A stretch of DNA of 64,000 bases from an uncultured Flavobacteriaceae bacterium (GTDB lineage Bacteria; Bacteroidota; Bacteroidia; Flavobacteriales; Flavobacteriaceae): positions 558,001 through 622,000 of the forward strand of contig CANLXN010000001.1 of NCBI GenBank assembly GCA_947495135.1, read 5' to 3'. Below are positions 26,610-35,321 of this stretch, piece after piece. The notes under the pieces were generated by a model. That model was not told where the DNA came from. It ran no database searches and worked only from the letters and a program-made list of their open reading frames with translations. The position numbers and the translations under genes were made by a program. Within the stretch, counting starts at the first letter, position 1, and the number at the start of each line of letters is the position of its first letter.

Positions 26610-27761
26610 TTATAAATTTAACTTTTTTGAGGTAGTCTTTGGTACCGCATCTTTGTGCACTGTAATACTAATGGCTTTTAATCGCATATACGATTCACTA
26701 AAATAAACGTAGCCTCCATTTGCGTTTCTAGCCTCATTATCTCCCCAGCTATTCTTCACCTTATAGTAGGTCGTGCCATTTTGATCGCGGAGCGTTCCAG
26801 TGATATGCATAAGGTGGTCGTCTGTGGTTGTAAAGTTTTCAAATTCATCTTGACGGTATTCCTGCGTTATCGTTTTTTCTGGATATACCCCTTGTAACGC
26901 TAGCTTATTTTGATCTGCGTTTAAAGGAATTACTGCCACTCCGTCTTTAGAAGAGAAGGTACGCTCACTTACGTCACAATCCAATTCTACCGTAAACCCA
27001 TTACCCAAAGCGTTATCGATGGTTGCCATCATTTCATCTAGCGATACATTATAAAAACTTCCATAACTCCAATTGTCTGGAATATTAAGAATAAATTCTG
27101 AATAATACGGAGCATGAGAAAAGGAGGTGATGTTTATATAATCTTCTGGAACAATTTTCATTGCTTCACGAAATGATACAGGTGTATACGATTTTCCTTC
27201 GAATGTGAAATTTGAAATATTCTTTCCCAAGTAAATGTCTAAAACGCTTTCAATTGCTGGTTTCCAGTTTTTACTCAATTTTCTTCCAGGATTATCTACA
27301 TAAGTCTCACACATGGCTTTTAAAACAGCCTCTAATTCTGCATGACTGTGTCTGGTCTCTGTTCCAAATAAGCCACTAAAAGCTTCATTGGGAACAATTC
27401 CGTATTGCTGAACAGCGTTCATCACATCATGAGCTAATCCTCCTTGAGAGAATTGTGCCTTTCCTTGACGCATGACAAAGTTCTCCGCTTTTTTGGGGTA
27501 CGTATTCCTAACGGTAAACATTTCAGATAAATCAACCTGTCTTCCTGTGAGCCTAATAATTTCAGACTCTAGAAATGATGTACTCGAAAAACTCCAACAA
27601 GTTCCAGTATTTCCTTGGCTGATGACAGGGGTTGCTTCCAAATCTAAAACCTCTTTAAATTTGTAGGGTTCTTGCGCAAGAAGCGATGAAGAGATGAGCG
27701 CAATTCCGAAGAATATGATGGTAACACGAAACGGCGAATACAGTTGGTTTAATTTATTCAT
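26610..27761 (-). CDS. Exported C1-family cysteine peptidase (bleomycin-hydrolase-like)
   Basis: A 383-residue protein with a signal peptide (to about residue 29, SSSLLAQ). The papain-fold sites are visible: oxyanion Gln49 and nucleophile Cys55 in SQGNTGTCWSFSS, His316 in DDHLMHITG, and Asn337 in KVKNSWGDN. Insertions such as LTGRQVDLSEMFTVRNTY match the C1B (aminopeptidase C/bleomycin hydrolase) branch, but those enzymes are usually cytoplasmic and this one is exported. Located 11 bp from the lipoprotein gene upstream. Confidence 0.92.
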   Translation of the reverse strand: MNKLNQLYSPFRVTIIFFGIALISSSLLAQEPYKFKEVLDLEATPVISQGNTGTCWSFSSTSFLESEIIRLTGRQVDLSEMFTVRNTYPKKAENFVMRQGKAQFSQGGLAHDVMNAVQQYGIVPNEAFSGLFGTETRHSHAELEAVLKAMCETYVDNPGRKLSKNWKPAIESVLDIYLGKNISNFTFEGKSYTPVSFREAMKIVPEDYINITSFSHAPYYSEFILNIPDNWSYGSFYNVSLDEMMATIDNALGNGFTVELDCDVSERTFSSKDGVAVIPLNADQNKLALQGVYPEKTITQEYRQDEFENFTTTDDHLMHITGTLRDQNGTTYYKVKNSWGDNEARNANGGYVYFSESYMRLKAISITVHKDAVPKTTSKKLNL

Positions 27762-27772
27762 TTTCTGAAATT

Positions 27773-28771
27773 TTAATTGTCGTTAAAAAAGAACAAGGGA
27801 GACCAAATGAATCCAGTCTCACCTGTTATACTTGTCAATTCCAAAACGCCACTTGTAGGATTTAATTTCCCAGTTTGTCTTCTCACATCTTCCCGAGCCA
27901 GATATTCAAACTGGTTTTTTTCTGTATTAAACCCAATCGCTACGTTTCTACTTATAAAATCGTCCACTTCTGTTACAAAGGTCCCGTCTTCTGTGTATAT
28001 AGATTCTACGGTTTCTCCGTTACTAGTTCCTCTACCAATTAAATACCCCTGATTCCCATAAGAAAAGGAACCAAATAAGGTACTGGTAAAAGCTCCCTCG
28101 TATTTAGTGAGGGACCAGTTATTTATATCAATTACATTAATGGATTCCGTAGAAGCATTGAAATCTTCCTGTAAAATAATGATTTTTCCTTGATCCTGAA
28201 AAAAGGCATAACCTCCATTACCAACATTTCCAACATTGAACTCCTGACTAAGATCTCTGGATTCGATTAACTGATTACCAGAATATTCTCTATAAAGAAT
28301 TCCATCAGCATCACTGCTTTCGGTAAGTACAAAGGGATTATTAGGTTCTTTAAAGCCAGAAAGAAATATTCCATCTCCTTGGTCTTGAGTATATAATTTG
28401 ACTTCTGAAGCTTGTAGGCTTGAATTCGTATCTCCCAAAAACTCCCTAAGATCAATCGTGTAAAGATTTACATCACTAGCAGAGTTTCTTCCAACAAACT
28501 GTAATTCGGAGCTATTCGGAATTTGAAAATAGGATGATACAAAGGATATGGAGTTTAAGAAATTAATTTGTTGTAGCACTTTATTGGTATTGTCCCCGAT
28601 GATGGCCCCCGATCCGTCGTTGTCGAAAACAACTTTAAAGCGAGTATCTATTTCTTCCACAGGCGTACTGTCGTCATCTGAAGAGCAACTAAGGAGGCTA
28701 AACGTGCTGACCGTAAGAACTAGAAAGACTAATTGAATGATTCTTTTTTTTGGGGCTGTGCTATTTTTCAT
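27773..28771 (-). CDS. Lipoprotein of unknown function, probably beta-propeller
   Basis: A 332-residue protein with lipoprotein signal LVLTVSTFSLLSCSSDDDS: lipidation Cys followed by S-S-D-D-D, the acidic tract linked to surface export of lipoproteins in Bacteroidota. The body is made of short repeated strands (LYTIDLREFLGD, INVIDINNWSLTKYEG, FEYLAREDVRRQTGKLNPTSGVLE) like a propeller. No known enzyme motif. It is 11 bp upstream of the secreted C1 peptidase gene, so the two are probably one transcript. Confidence 0.8.
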   Translation of the reverse strand: MKNSTAPKKRIIQLVFLVLTVSTFSLLSCSSDDDSTPVEEIDTRFKVVFDNDGSGAIIGDNTNKVLQQINFLNSISFVSSYFQIPNSSELQFVGRNSASDVNLYTIDLREFLGDTNSSLQASEVKLYTQDQGDGIFLSGFKEPNNPFVLTESSDADGILYREYSGNQLIESRDLSQEFNVGNVGNGGYAFFQDQGKIIILQEDFNASTESINVIDINNWSLTKYEGAFTSTLFGSFSYGNQGYLIGRGTSNGETVESIYTEDGTFVTEVDDFISRNVAIGFNTEKNQFEYLAREDVRRQTGKLNPTSGVLELTSITGETGFIWSPLFFFNDN

Positions 28772-28952
28772 TGATTATTTGATCCATTTTTTATCCCGCT
28801 AAAATAACAAAGACCTGCTTAACCTATTCTTAAAAAACAAAATAATATTTGGGTTCTACGCCAATGGATGTGCAATTTTCTTAAGGTTATTTACAAATAT
28901 GAATTGCCTTGACATCGGATTAGTTTAAAAACAACAAATCGCAAACTATTTA

Positions 28953-28960
28953 TATCTTTG
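28953..28960 (+). promoter_or_regulatory. -7 box of the menB promoter
   Basis: TATCTTTG is an exact TAnnTTTG match 18 bases before the menB ATG, in the gap between divergent genes. No clear TTTG is found 19-21 bases upstream. Confidence 0.55.
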
Positions 28961-28977
28961 AAAAAAACTTAAAAGAG

Positions 28978-29814
28978 ATGAAACCCAACTGGAAAACGGT
29001 CAAAGAGTATAGTGATATTACCTACAAAAAGAGTGATGGAGTCGCACGGGTGGCTTTTAATAGGCCGGATGTTCGTAATGCTTTCCGACCTAAGACTACT
29101 AGCGAATTGTTGGATGCCTTTCACGATGCCCAAGAAGACACTAACATTGGAGTTGTTTTACTTTCTGCTGAAGGACCTTCTTCCAAAGATGGAGTTTATA
29201 GTTTTTGCAGCGGAGGTGATCAAAAAGCCAGAGGGCATCAGGGATATGTGGGAGAAGATGGTTATCACCGATTGAATATCTTAGATCTTCAACGAATGAT
29301 TCGTTTTATGCCGAAAGCAGTAATCTGCGTAGTTCCCGGCTGGGCCGTAGGAGGTGGACATAGCTTACATGTGGTATGCGATATGACACTAGCGAGCAAA
29401 GAGCATGCGATTTTTAAACAAACAGATGCGGATGTAACCAGTTTTGATGGGGGTTATGGGAGTGCTTATTTGGCAAAAATGGTAGGGCAAAAAAGAGCCC
29501 GCGAGATATTTTTTCTTGGTAGAAATTACAGTGCTCAGGAAGCATATGAAATGGGGATGGTAAACGCCGTGGTTCCACATAATGAATTAGAACAGACAGC
29601 CTACGAATGGGCACATGAAATACTGGCGAAGTCACCAACTTCTATTAAAATGTTGAAGTTCGCTATGAACCTAACAGATGATGGAATGGTAGGACAGCAA
29701 GTTTTTGCAGGTGAAGCAACTCGTTTAGCATATATGACCGAAGAGGCAAAGGAGGGAAGGGATGCATTTTTAGAAAAGCGCAAGCCTAACTTCGATAAAA
29801 AATGGTTGCCATAA
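28978..29814 (+). CDS. menB: 1,4-dihydroxy-2-naphthoyl-CoA synthase
   Basis: A 278-residue crotonase-fold enzyme. Diagnostic MenB stretches are FNRPDVRNAFRPKT, FCSGGDQKARGHQGYVG, the oxyanion-hole VPGWAVGGGHSLHVVCDMT and FKQTDADVTSFDGGYGSAYLA with the catalytic Asp and Tyr region. It closes the second ring of menaquinone from o-succinylbenzoyl-CoA. The other men genes are not in this window. It faces the T9SS cargo gene convergently with 6 bp between stops. Confidence 0.97.
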   Translation: MKPNWKTVKEYSDITYKKSDGVARVAFNRPDVRNAFRPKTTSELLDAFHDAQEDTNIGVVLLSAEGPSSKDGVYSFCSGGDQKARGHQGYVGEDGYHRLNILDLQRMIRFMPKAVICVVPGWAVGGGHSLHVVCDMTLASKEHAIFKQTDADVTSFDGGYGSAYLAKMVGQKRAREIFFLGRNYSAQEAYEMGMVNAVVPHNELEQTAYEWAHEILAKSPTSIKMLKFAMNLTDDGMVGQQVFAGEATRLAYMTEEAKEGRDAFLEKRKPNFDKKWLP

Positions 29815-29820
29815 ACCTAA

Positions 29821-31242
29821 CTACTCTTTTAGTATTTTTTTAGTAACTATACCTTGGTCTGTGTCTATTTCTATCAAAAAGATTCCGCTTTGTAGGTTAG
29901 ACAAATCTATGGTGTCGTAACTTTGTACTTCTTTAACCAGCCTTCCTGTGATATCGTAAAAATTAACGGAAGACAGAATCAGGTTTTCGTCTAGTTCGAG
30001 ATTCAAATAATGGGTGGTCGGATTGGGATAAATAGACACCAAATTATTCAATTCGTTTTGGTCGACGCTCAAATCACTTTCCTTCACCAAAAAGAATCCA
30101 CCTCCACCTCCTAAGGAAGAGATAACGATATTTCCACTTTCAAAATAAGGATAAACAGTCCAAGCTCCATTGAAACCGGATGTATTATTCGACGGAAACA
30201 CATCAAAGTAACCTGTTTCGGTCATATTGCCATTTTCAATATCTGAAATATCCATCACACGCATACCTGCGGCGTAATTCGCTAAGTAAAACGTATCTCC
30301 AAGGGTATAGCCATTATGATCTGATGCGCTGGTGTTTCCGAAGAATTGAAATGATTCGATGGGGTTGTCCAAATCTGTTAGATCGAATATAATTGTTCTA
30401 GTATTGAAGCCAAAACTCAATTCGTCTGCTTCATCTCCCATAATTAAATACCGTTGATCGTCTGTAAACCAACCTTGATGTGCATGCTCGTTACTTGAAT
30501 AGTTAAAATTGGTGATTGCTTGCGGATTTGACTTGTCGGTCACGTCAACAATCCAGACATCTTGATCGTATCCATTGAAACTGAGTAAGATTTCACGGCC
30601 GGCATAATCTGAATCGGGTCCGTTATAATTCACTATTTGGGCATCGTGAGTGTAGACACCGCTAAATCCGCCAGCGGCAACAGGATTTAATGGATCTTGA
30701 AGGTCTATGAAATGAATTCCTCCACCAAAAGTATCGGTTCTAAGAGCATATGCAAATCCAGTTTCTTCATTGATAGCAAGGTTATGTGCATTTTGAAAAT
30801 TGGTATAATGCGCGTCCATAGTGAAGATCTCTGGAGGATTAGTGACATTGCGTAAACGAGTTAAATCGAATACTTGCATGCCATGGCTTCCGTTGTTATC
30901 GCTTACTACATAGGCAGTATTGCTGTAAGTTTTAATATCTCTGGCAACTGAAGACCCGGTTGCTGTAGGAAGTTTCCCAAGATAAATTGGACTGGTTGGT
31001 TCTGAAATATCTATAAATCCAGTTCCATTATCTAATCCAACAAGGACATATTCCTTTCCATCCAACGGATCGGTCCATCCCCAAGAATCATTTGTGTTCG
31101 AAGCCCCCATGTCTGTAAACGGAATCATGGATTGCAGGTCGTATCCCTGACACGGATATCCCGCAGCCGAGCCGTTTACGCACGGCGTTTGCCCATACGA
31201 ATAAGTTGTTAAGAGGATCAGTAATAGTACAGTATATCTCAT
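29821..31242 (-). CDS. Choice-of-anchor B family protein with T9SS sorting domain
   Basis: A 473-residue secreted protein: signal peptide (MRYTVLLLILLTTYSYGQ); LVIVD-type propeller repeats (DNGTGFIDISEPTSPIYLGK, MQVFDLTRLRNVTNPPE, IHFIDLQDPLNPVAAGG, VWIVDVTDKSNPQAI); and a type A C-terminal sorting domain from about residue 402 (VSIYPNPTTHYLNLE ... GIVTKKILKE). It is therefore exported through the outer membrane by the type IX system and probably anchored at the surface; its activity is unknown. The start at 31242 is chosen since it begins the signal peptide; a start 16 codons upstream would bury it. Confidence 0.88.
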   Translation of the reverse strand: MRYTVLLLILLTTYSYGQTPCVNGSAAGYPCQGYDLQSMIPFTDMGASNTNDSWGWTDPLDGKEYVLVGLDNGTGFIDISEPTSPIYLGKLPTATGSSVARDIKTYSNTAYVVSDNNGSHGMQVFDLTRLRNVTNPPEIFTMDAHYTNFQNAHNLAINEETGFAYALRTDTFGGGIHFIDLQDPLNPVAAGGFSGVYTHDAQIVNYNGPDSDYAGREILLSFNGYDQDVWIVDVTDKSNPQAITNFNYSSNEHAHQGWFTDDQRYLIMGDEADELSFGFNTRTIIFDLTDLDNPIESFQFFGNTSASDHNGYTLGDTFYLANYAAGMRVMDISDIENGNMTETGYFDVFPSNNTSGFNGAWTVYPYFESGNIVISSLGGGGGFFLVKESDLSVDQNELNNLVSIYPNPTTHYLNLELDENLILSSVNFYDITGRLVKEVQSYDTIDLSNLQSGIFLIEIDTDQGIVTKKILKE

Positions 31243-31358
31243 GCCAAATGTTTTTCCACGCAGAAAGTTAAGATAAAATAAGCGATCCAAAGCAAAGAGC
31301 TGTCAATTCTTTATAGTTACCAGATCTATGATCTTAAAATACAAGCTGAAATCATCAC

Positions 31359-32468
31359 TTATTGCTGAATAACCAATTCTGAAACCAATTCGTTAAGATC
31401 AATAATTTTAAGAATGGTTCCATCGAAATTAGTAACTACTATTCCATGACTTTCCTCATCCCCGAAATTTGCAAATCCAGCAACGATTATTCCTTTTTCC
31501 AAGTCGGCGTCGTATGCGCCAATGCTAGCTCCTTCGTATCCTTCCTGTTCTCTTAGATTACCTTGAATACTAAATAAAACGGAATAAGGCGATATAAACT
31601 CACTAGTGGCTAAATCAACAATTGCAGGGCCTTGACCAATAAGACTAGGCTGGGCATAAGGGACATCAAGAAGCATGGTGCCATCCTTAAAAGAAGAATA
31701 AAAGAAACCTGGGGTGGATTGAGAGACAAGGGTGAAATTAACTGTGTTTATTAGCTGAAAGCTTGTTAGGCTATAAGTTGAGTAGGTATTGTCAAGATTA
31801 AAAACGTGGAGTGTATCTTGATCAGCGGTAATTCGAGCTCCAGTATTTACCGCGATATCTCCTTCTATCTGCCCCGTTGTGGTATTAATTTTAATCACTT
31901 TTATATCCTCACTATCAAAAATGTTGAGTGCTTCAATTAACACAGTGCTGGCATACGTATGAATCCCGATAATACTTCTACCTTCAAAAGCTAGGTACTT
32001 ACATTCTTGGCCTTCAGAATAAATTCGAAGTCTGCTTTCAGAAGGAAAATTAGAAGTTCCAAAGAACCGAGTAAAGTAGATAATTTCGCTTTCTGTATTG
32101 GCAACTGTTTGAAGATTTTCGTCTATTATTTCGCAAGGGGCTTCGATTAATTTGGTTGCATTGGATACGGTGTTTTTCTGCCAAACATTAAAGTTGCCAT
32201 TTTCAGTTTCATACCAGCTTAGCTCATTATTGCGGGCAATCGCTCTAAAGGCAGTCGATGGCAATCCAATTTGGTCGGTTAAATTTGAGGTGACGACTTC
32301 TTCTGTTTCTACATTTATATCTATTGTAGTAAGCTTTTGTGCTTGAGGGTTTACAGAAACAACCGTTAACTCCAAAGAGTCTAATTGATTGGAATCATTT
32401 TGTATACCTTCATCATTAGTGTCACAACCTAGCATAAGGAAGGGTAATAGTAAAAGTAGTTTTTTCAT
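31359..32468 (-). CDS. Lipoprotein of unknown function, probably beta-propeller
   Basis: A 369-residue lipoprotein: MKKLLLLLPFLMLGCDTNDEG has a lipobox with Cys15 followed by D-T-N-D. The body shows repeated four-stranded units (LTTIDINVETEEVVTSN, VIKINTTTGQIEGDIAV, LHVFNLDNTYSTYSL, GIVVTNFDGTILKIIDLN), suggesting a propeller. No catalytic motif is seen and the family is not recognised. The gene stands alone after the asnB terminator. Confidence 0.78.
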   Translation of the reverse strand: MKKLLLLLPFLMLGCDTNDEGIQNDSNQLDSLELTVVSVNPQAQKLTTIDINVETEEVVTSNLTDQIGLPSTAFRAIARNNELSWYETENGNFNVWQKNTVSNATKLIEAPCEIIDENLQTVANTESEIIYFTRFFGTSNFPSESRLRIYSEGQECKYLAFEGRSIIGIHTYASTVLIEALNIFDSEDIKVIKINTTTGQIEGDIAVNTGARITADQDTLHVFNLDNTYSTYSLTSFQLINTVNFTLVSQSTPGFFYSSFKDGTMLLDVPYAQPSLIGQGPAIVDLATSEFISPYSVLFSIQGNLREQEGYEGASIGAYDADLEKGIIVAGFANFGDEESHGIVVTNFDGTILKIIDLNELVSELVIQQ

Positions 32469-32476
32469 AGCGGTAA

Positions 32477-32484
32477 TAAAGATA
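32477..32484 (-). promoter_or_regulatory. Candidate -7 box of the lipoprotein gene
   Basis: TATCTTTA (one mismatch to TAnnTTTG) lies 8-15 bases before the ATG at 32468 on the minus strand, which would give a very short leader. No -33 box is seen. Confidence 0.3.
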
Positions 32485-32540
32485 CTTAAAAATTACGCTA
32501 GTTCTATAAACTTTAGTTTTGCGATCGTCTCTGTTATACC

Positions 32541-32576
32541 AACAAAAAAGGGAGAGGTGTTTCCACCTCTCCCTTT
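32541..32576 (-). terminator. Intrinsic terminator of asnB
   Basis: A perfect 13-bp inverted repeat (AAAGGGAGAGGTG/CACCTCTCCCTTT, 4-nt loop, 32547-32576) is followed on the minus strand by TTTGTTGG. It lies about 70 bp after the asnB stop. Confidence 0.88.
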
Positions 32577-32643
32577 AAATATAGTAACCAACAAATTAAA
32601 TTAACTGTACTTCACTCAGTTATAAAATGGTTATAAAAATTTC

Positions 32644-34332
32644 TTAATACGCATCGTCATGTACGTTCGCAACGGCGCGTCCACTTGGATCGTTCATATT
32701 TTTGAAACTTTCATCCCAAGCAAGGGCAACAGGACTGCTACAAGCAACACTTGGTACCGATGGTACACTTAATGCTGCTGCATCGCTAGGGAAGTGTTCT
32801 TCAAAGATAGAACGATAGAAGAATTCCTCTTTACTCGTTGGAGGTTGAATTGGGAATCGGTATGCAGCGTTCGCTAATTGATCGTCTGTTACTTCGCTAT
32901 TTACCATCTCTTTTAAAGTATCTATCCAGTTGTAGCCAACGCCGTCACTAAATTGTTCTTTTTGTCTCCATGCAACGCTTTCAGGTAACATATCGCCCAA
33001 AGCTTCTCGAAGCACCCATTTTTCCATTGCTTGTTTGTCTTGCGGAATGCTTTGTCCAGCAATGATCATTTTATCTTTAGGGTTGAGACGCATTGCCACA
33101 TCCATAAATTCTTTGTCTAAAAAGGGTACTCGGCCTTCAATTCCCCAAGAGGCTAAAGATTTATTCGCTCTTAGGCAATCGTACATGTGCAATTTATCCA
33201 GTTTTCGTACATTTTCCTCATGGAAATCTTTCGCAGTTGGTGCTTTATGGAAGTAGAGATAACCTCCAAAGATCTCGTCAGCTCCTTCTCCAGATAGCAC
33301 CATTTTAATTCCCATTGCCTTAATCGCACGCGCTAATAAAAACATTGGAGTTGAAGCTCTAATGGTTGTTATGTCGTAGGTTTCAACATGATAAATAACA
33401 TCTCTCAATGCGTCAATTCCCTCTTGAATCGTAAAATGAATTTCGTGATGAACAGTATCTAAATGGTCTGCTACTACTTGCGCTGCTGCCAGATCTGGAG
33501 AACCTTCTAGACCAATGGCAAACGAATGTAAGCGTGGGTACCATGCGCTGTCTTTTCCTCCACTTTCAACTCGTTTATCTGCATACTTTTTGGCTAGGGC
33601 AGAAGTTAAAGAAGAGTCTAAACCTCCAGATAGTAATACTCCGTAAGGTACATCACTCATAAGCTGTCTGTTTACAGCTGCGTCTAAGGCATTTCTTAAG
33701 TCCTCAAGGCTAGTAACATTATCTTTTATGTTTTCGTATTCCATCCAATCTCTGGTCCACCAGCGCTTTAACTCACCATCGCTACTATGCATATAGTGAC
33801 CAGGAGGGAAGAGCTCTATTTTAGTGCAAACACCTTCCAATGCTTTCAATTCGGATGCCACGTAAAACGTACCATTTTTATCCCAGCCCATGTATAAAGG
33901 AATAATTCCCATGTGGTCGCGAGCAATAAGGTATTCGTCTTTTTCAACATCATAAACTGCGAATCCGAAGATTCCGTTTAGTTCGTCTAAGAATGAAGCA
34001 CCTTTTTCCTTGAATAGAGGAAGAATTACTTCACAATCGGACGCCGTTTGAAAGTTATACGACCCTTCAAATTGTTTACGAAGTTCTTTGTGATTGTAGA
34101 TCTCTCCGTTTGCAGCCAGCACCAAATTCTTGTCGGCAGAGAATAAAGGCTGCTTTCCTGAAGTTGGATCCACAATGGCCAAGCGTTCATGTGCCATAAT
34201 TGTTTTGTCGTTGTCAAAGATTCCACTCCAATCCGGACCGCGATGCCTTATACATTTAGACATTTCTAATAGTTGAGGGCGCAAAGTCTCAGCAGACTGT
34301 TTTAGATCGAACGCGCATACAATTCCACACAT
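32644..34332 (-). CDS. asnB: Asparagine synthase B (glutamine-hydrolysing)
   Basis: A 562-residue two-domain enzyme. The class II glutaminase domain begins at Cys2 (MCGIVCAFD) with RHRGPDWSG and HERLAIVD. The synthetase domain has the ATP-pyrophosphatase loop LLSGGLDSSLTSALA and SGEGADEIFGGY. It makes asparagine from aspartate, glutamine and ATP. The leader upstream of the ATG carries an Asn-rich leader peptide gene (34458-34508) and a terminator (34400-34433), so expression is almost certainly attenuated by asparaginyl-tRNA supply. A strong terminator closes the transcript. Confidence 0.97.
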   Translation of the reverse strand: MCGIVCAFDLKQSAETLRPQLLEMSKCIRHRGPDWSGIFDNDKTIMAHERLAIVDPTSGKQPLFSADKNLVLAANGEIYNHKELRKQFEGSYNFQTASDCEVILPLFKEKGASFLDELNGIFGFAVYDVEKDEYLIARDHMGIIPLYMGWDKNGTFYVASELKALEGVCTKIELFPPGHYMHSSDGELKRWWTRDWMEYENIKDNVTSLEDLRNALDAAVNRQLMSDVPYGVLLSGGLDSSLTSALAKKYADKRVESGGKDSAWYPRLHSFAIGLEGSPDLAAAQVVADHLDTVHHEIHFTIQEGIDALRDVIYHVETYDITTIRASTPMFLLARAIKAMGIKMVLSGEGADEIFGGYLYFHKAPTAKDFHEENVRKLDKLHMYDCLRANKSLASWGIEGRVPFLDKEFMDVAMRLNPKDKMIIAGQSIPQDKQAMEKWVLREALGDMLPESVAWRQKEQFSDGVGYNWIDTLKEMVNSEVTDDQLANAAYRFPIQPPTSKEEFFYRSIFEEHFPSDAAALSVPSVPSVACSSPVALAWDESFKNMNDPSGRAVANVHDDAY

Positions 34333-34399
34333 AATTTTAATTTTTTAATTGATTAGTTAATGTTTTTCAGTTTAGCGCCTACCTTAGAAAGGATAAGGC

Positions 34400-34433
34400 A
34401 AAAAAAAACCCGTCAAGTTGAAAACCTGACGGG
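34400..34433 (-). terminator. Attenuator terminator in the asnB leader
   Basis: On the minus strand an 11-bp stem (CCCGTCAGGTT pairing with AACTTGACGGG, one G-U, loop TTC; 34409-34433) is followed by nine T residues (34400-34408). It lies 25 bp after the leader-peptide stop and about 68 bp before the asnB ATG, so it sits inside the transcript. The 5' arm segment AGGTTTT (34421-34427) can instead pair with GAAACCT (34450-34456), giving a possible antiterminator just after the Asn codons. Confidence 0.88.
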
Positions 34434-34457
34434 CAATAATATTGCGACAAGGTTTCG

Positions 34458-34508
34458 TTACGGAATCCGATTATTATTGTTATTATTATTTAAAATGAAA
34501 TGTAACAT
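34458..34508 (-). CDS. asnB leader peptide with seven consecutive Asn codons
   Basis: ATG at 34508 opens a 16-codon frame, MLHFILNNNNNNNRIP, ending with TAA at 34458. Codons 7-13 are AAT AAT AAT AAC AAT AAT AAT. It precedes the terminator hairpin of the asnB leader on the same strand. In established attenuation systems (trp, his, leu leaders), a ribosome stalled at codons of the scarce amino acid prevents terminator formation; a ribosome that reads through allows it. The amino acid read here is the product of the downstream enzyme, which makes chance unlikely. It is far too short for routine gene callers. Confidence 0.85.
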   Translation of the reverse strand: MLHFILNNNNNNNRIP

Positions 34509-34690
34509 GACCTTTGTTTTATCTTTATTGAAGTTCAATATTCCATAAAATTTTTAAGGAATCCAAATTTTTGAATATAAAAATTAATTTGCAAGGCAAT
34601 CATATTTCATGTAAGGCCAATAAAATGAGGCTTTTACGAGCCCTCTATTTTTTTTAATACTAAGCAAATGAAGAAGAGGTATAAAAGTTC
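34509..34690. other. Intergenic region upstream of the asnB leader
   Basis: No coding frame of note. It should hold the asnB promoter, but no exact TAnnTTTG box is seen at a suitable place on the minus strand. A short hairpin lies at 34627-34645 (listed separately). Confidence 0.5.
34627..34645 (-). terminator. Weak hairpin after the PepSY-like gene
   Basis: GAGGCT/AGCC(C)TC with one bulged base, preceded by a run of A and followed by ATTTTATT on the minus strand. It lies about 45 bp after the stop of the gene ending at 34691, and could end that transcript. Confidence 0.4.
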
Positions 34691-35212
34691 TTAGATAAAG
34701 GCAAAAATTTCAGTTGGCAATTTGTGTTTTTCAATTACGTTCCCGTTGTTGTCGAAATAAATGTATCGCAGCATTCCATCGTTGTTCAGTCGGACCCGAT
34801 AGACAAATCGCTTGGGGTTTTCAATATCGATTAATTCTGCAGACTTAATTTTCTTTTGTTGAAAATGAGTATTGCAATAGTCTTGTATTCCTTCCGGAAG
34901 ATCGAACGAATTAACATATACAGAGTAGGCGAGTAGTGTTCCAATTTCAGAATAATAGGCATAGTTACCTACTCTTCCATTTTTCTTAAAATTAGCCATG
35001 TAATAAGTTAAATCATCCTGAATCAATTTATTTTTCACGTGTAGCTTCCATCCAATAACGAATCCATCATTGAATTGCATGTTTTGTGCTCTTATAACCT
35101 CGCTTGGAACAGACGATTCGTTAATAGTTTGACGGTCTACATCTTTGTATTGACCAATGCCGTTAGTTATAAAACACAATAAAAGTACAGAGGAAAGTAA
35201 TGTAGTCTTCAT
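34691..35212 (-). CDS. Exported protein, possibly PepSY-like
   Basis: A 173-residue protein with a signal peptide (MKTTLLSSVLLLCFITNGIG). The body has the pattern of PepSY-like periplasmic proteins: VPSEVIRAQNMQF, then a WKL ... YYMANFKKNGRVGNYAYYSEIG strand pair, and a second FVYRVRLNNDGMLRYIYFDNNGNVI unit. PepSY-type domains are often periplasmic ligand- or protease-binding modules; assignment is tentative. It stands alone between the E1 fusion gene and asnB, all on the minus strand. Confidence 0.75.
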   Translation of the reverse strand: MKTTLLSSVLLLCFITNGIGQYKDVDRQTINESSVPSEVIRAQNMQFNDGFVIGWKLHVKNKLIQDDLTYYMANFKKNGRVGNYAYYSEIGTLLAYSVYVNSFDLPEGIQDYCNTHFQQKKIKSAELIDIENPKRFVYRVRLNNDGMLRYIYFDNNGNVIEKHKLPTEIFAFI

Positions 35213-35321
35213 AGGCTAAACTTTACCTAAAAATACGACCCAAAAAAGGATTCAACTCGCTAGTTAAGAAAAGATTAACGGGAAAAAGCTCGACGATTTT
35301 AATGTTCTATGTAAAGTGTTT

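Noticed and set aside
34458-34508. AAT repeat read as a plain triplet microsatellite
   Set aside because: It is interrupted by AAC, lies within an ATG-to-TAA frame of 16 codons, and is followed by a terminator before asnB; a regulatory leader explains all parts.
34360-34548. Plus-strand frame opposite the asnB leader
   Set aside because: It runs antisense through the attenuator hairpin and the Asn codons; the low-complexity Leu run is the complement of the triplet repeat.
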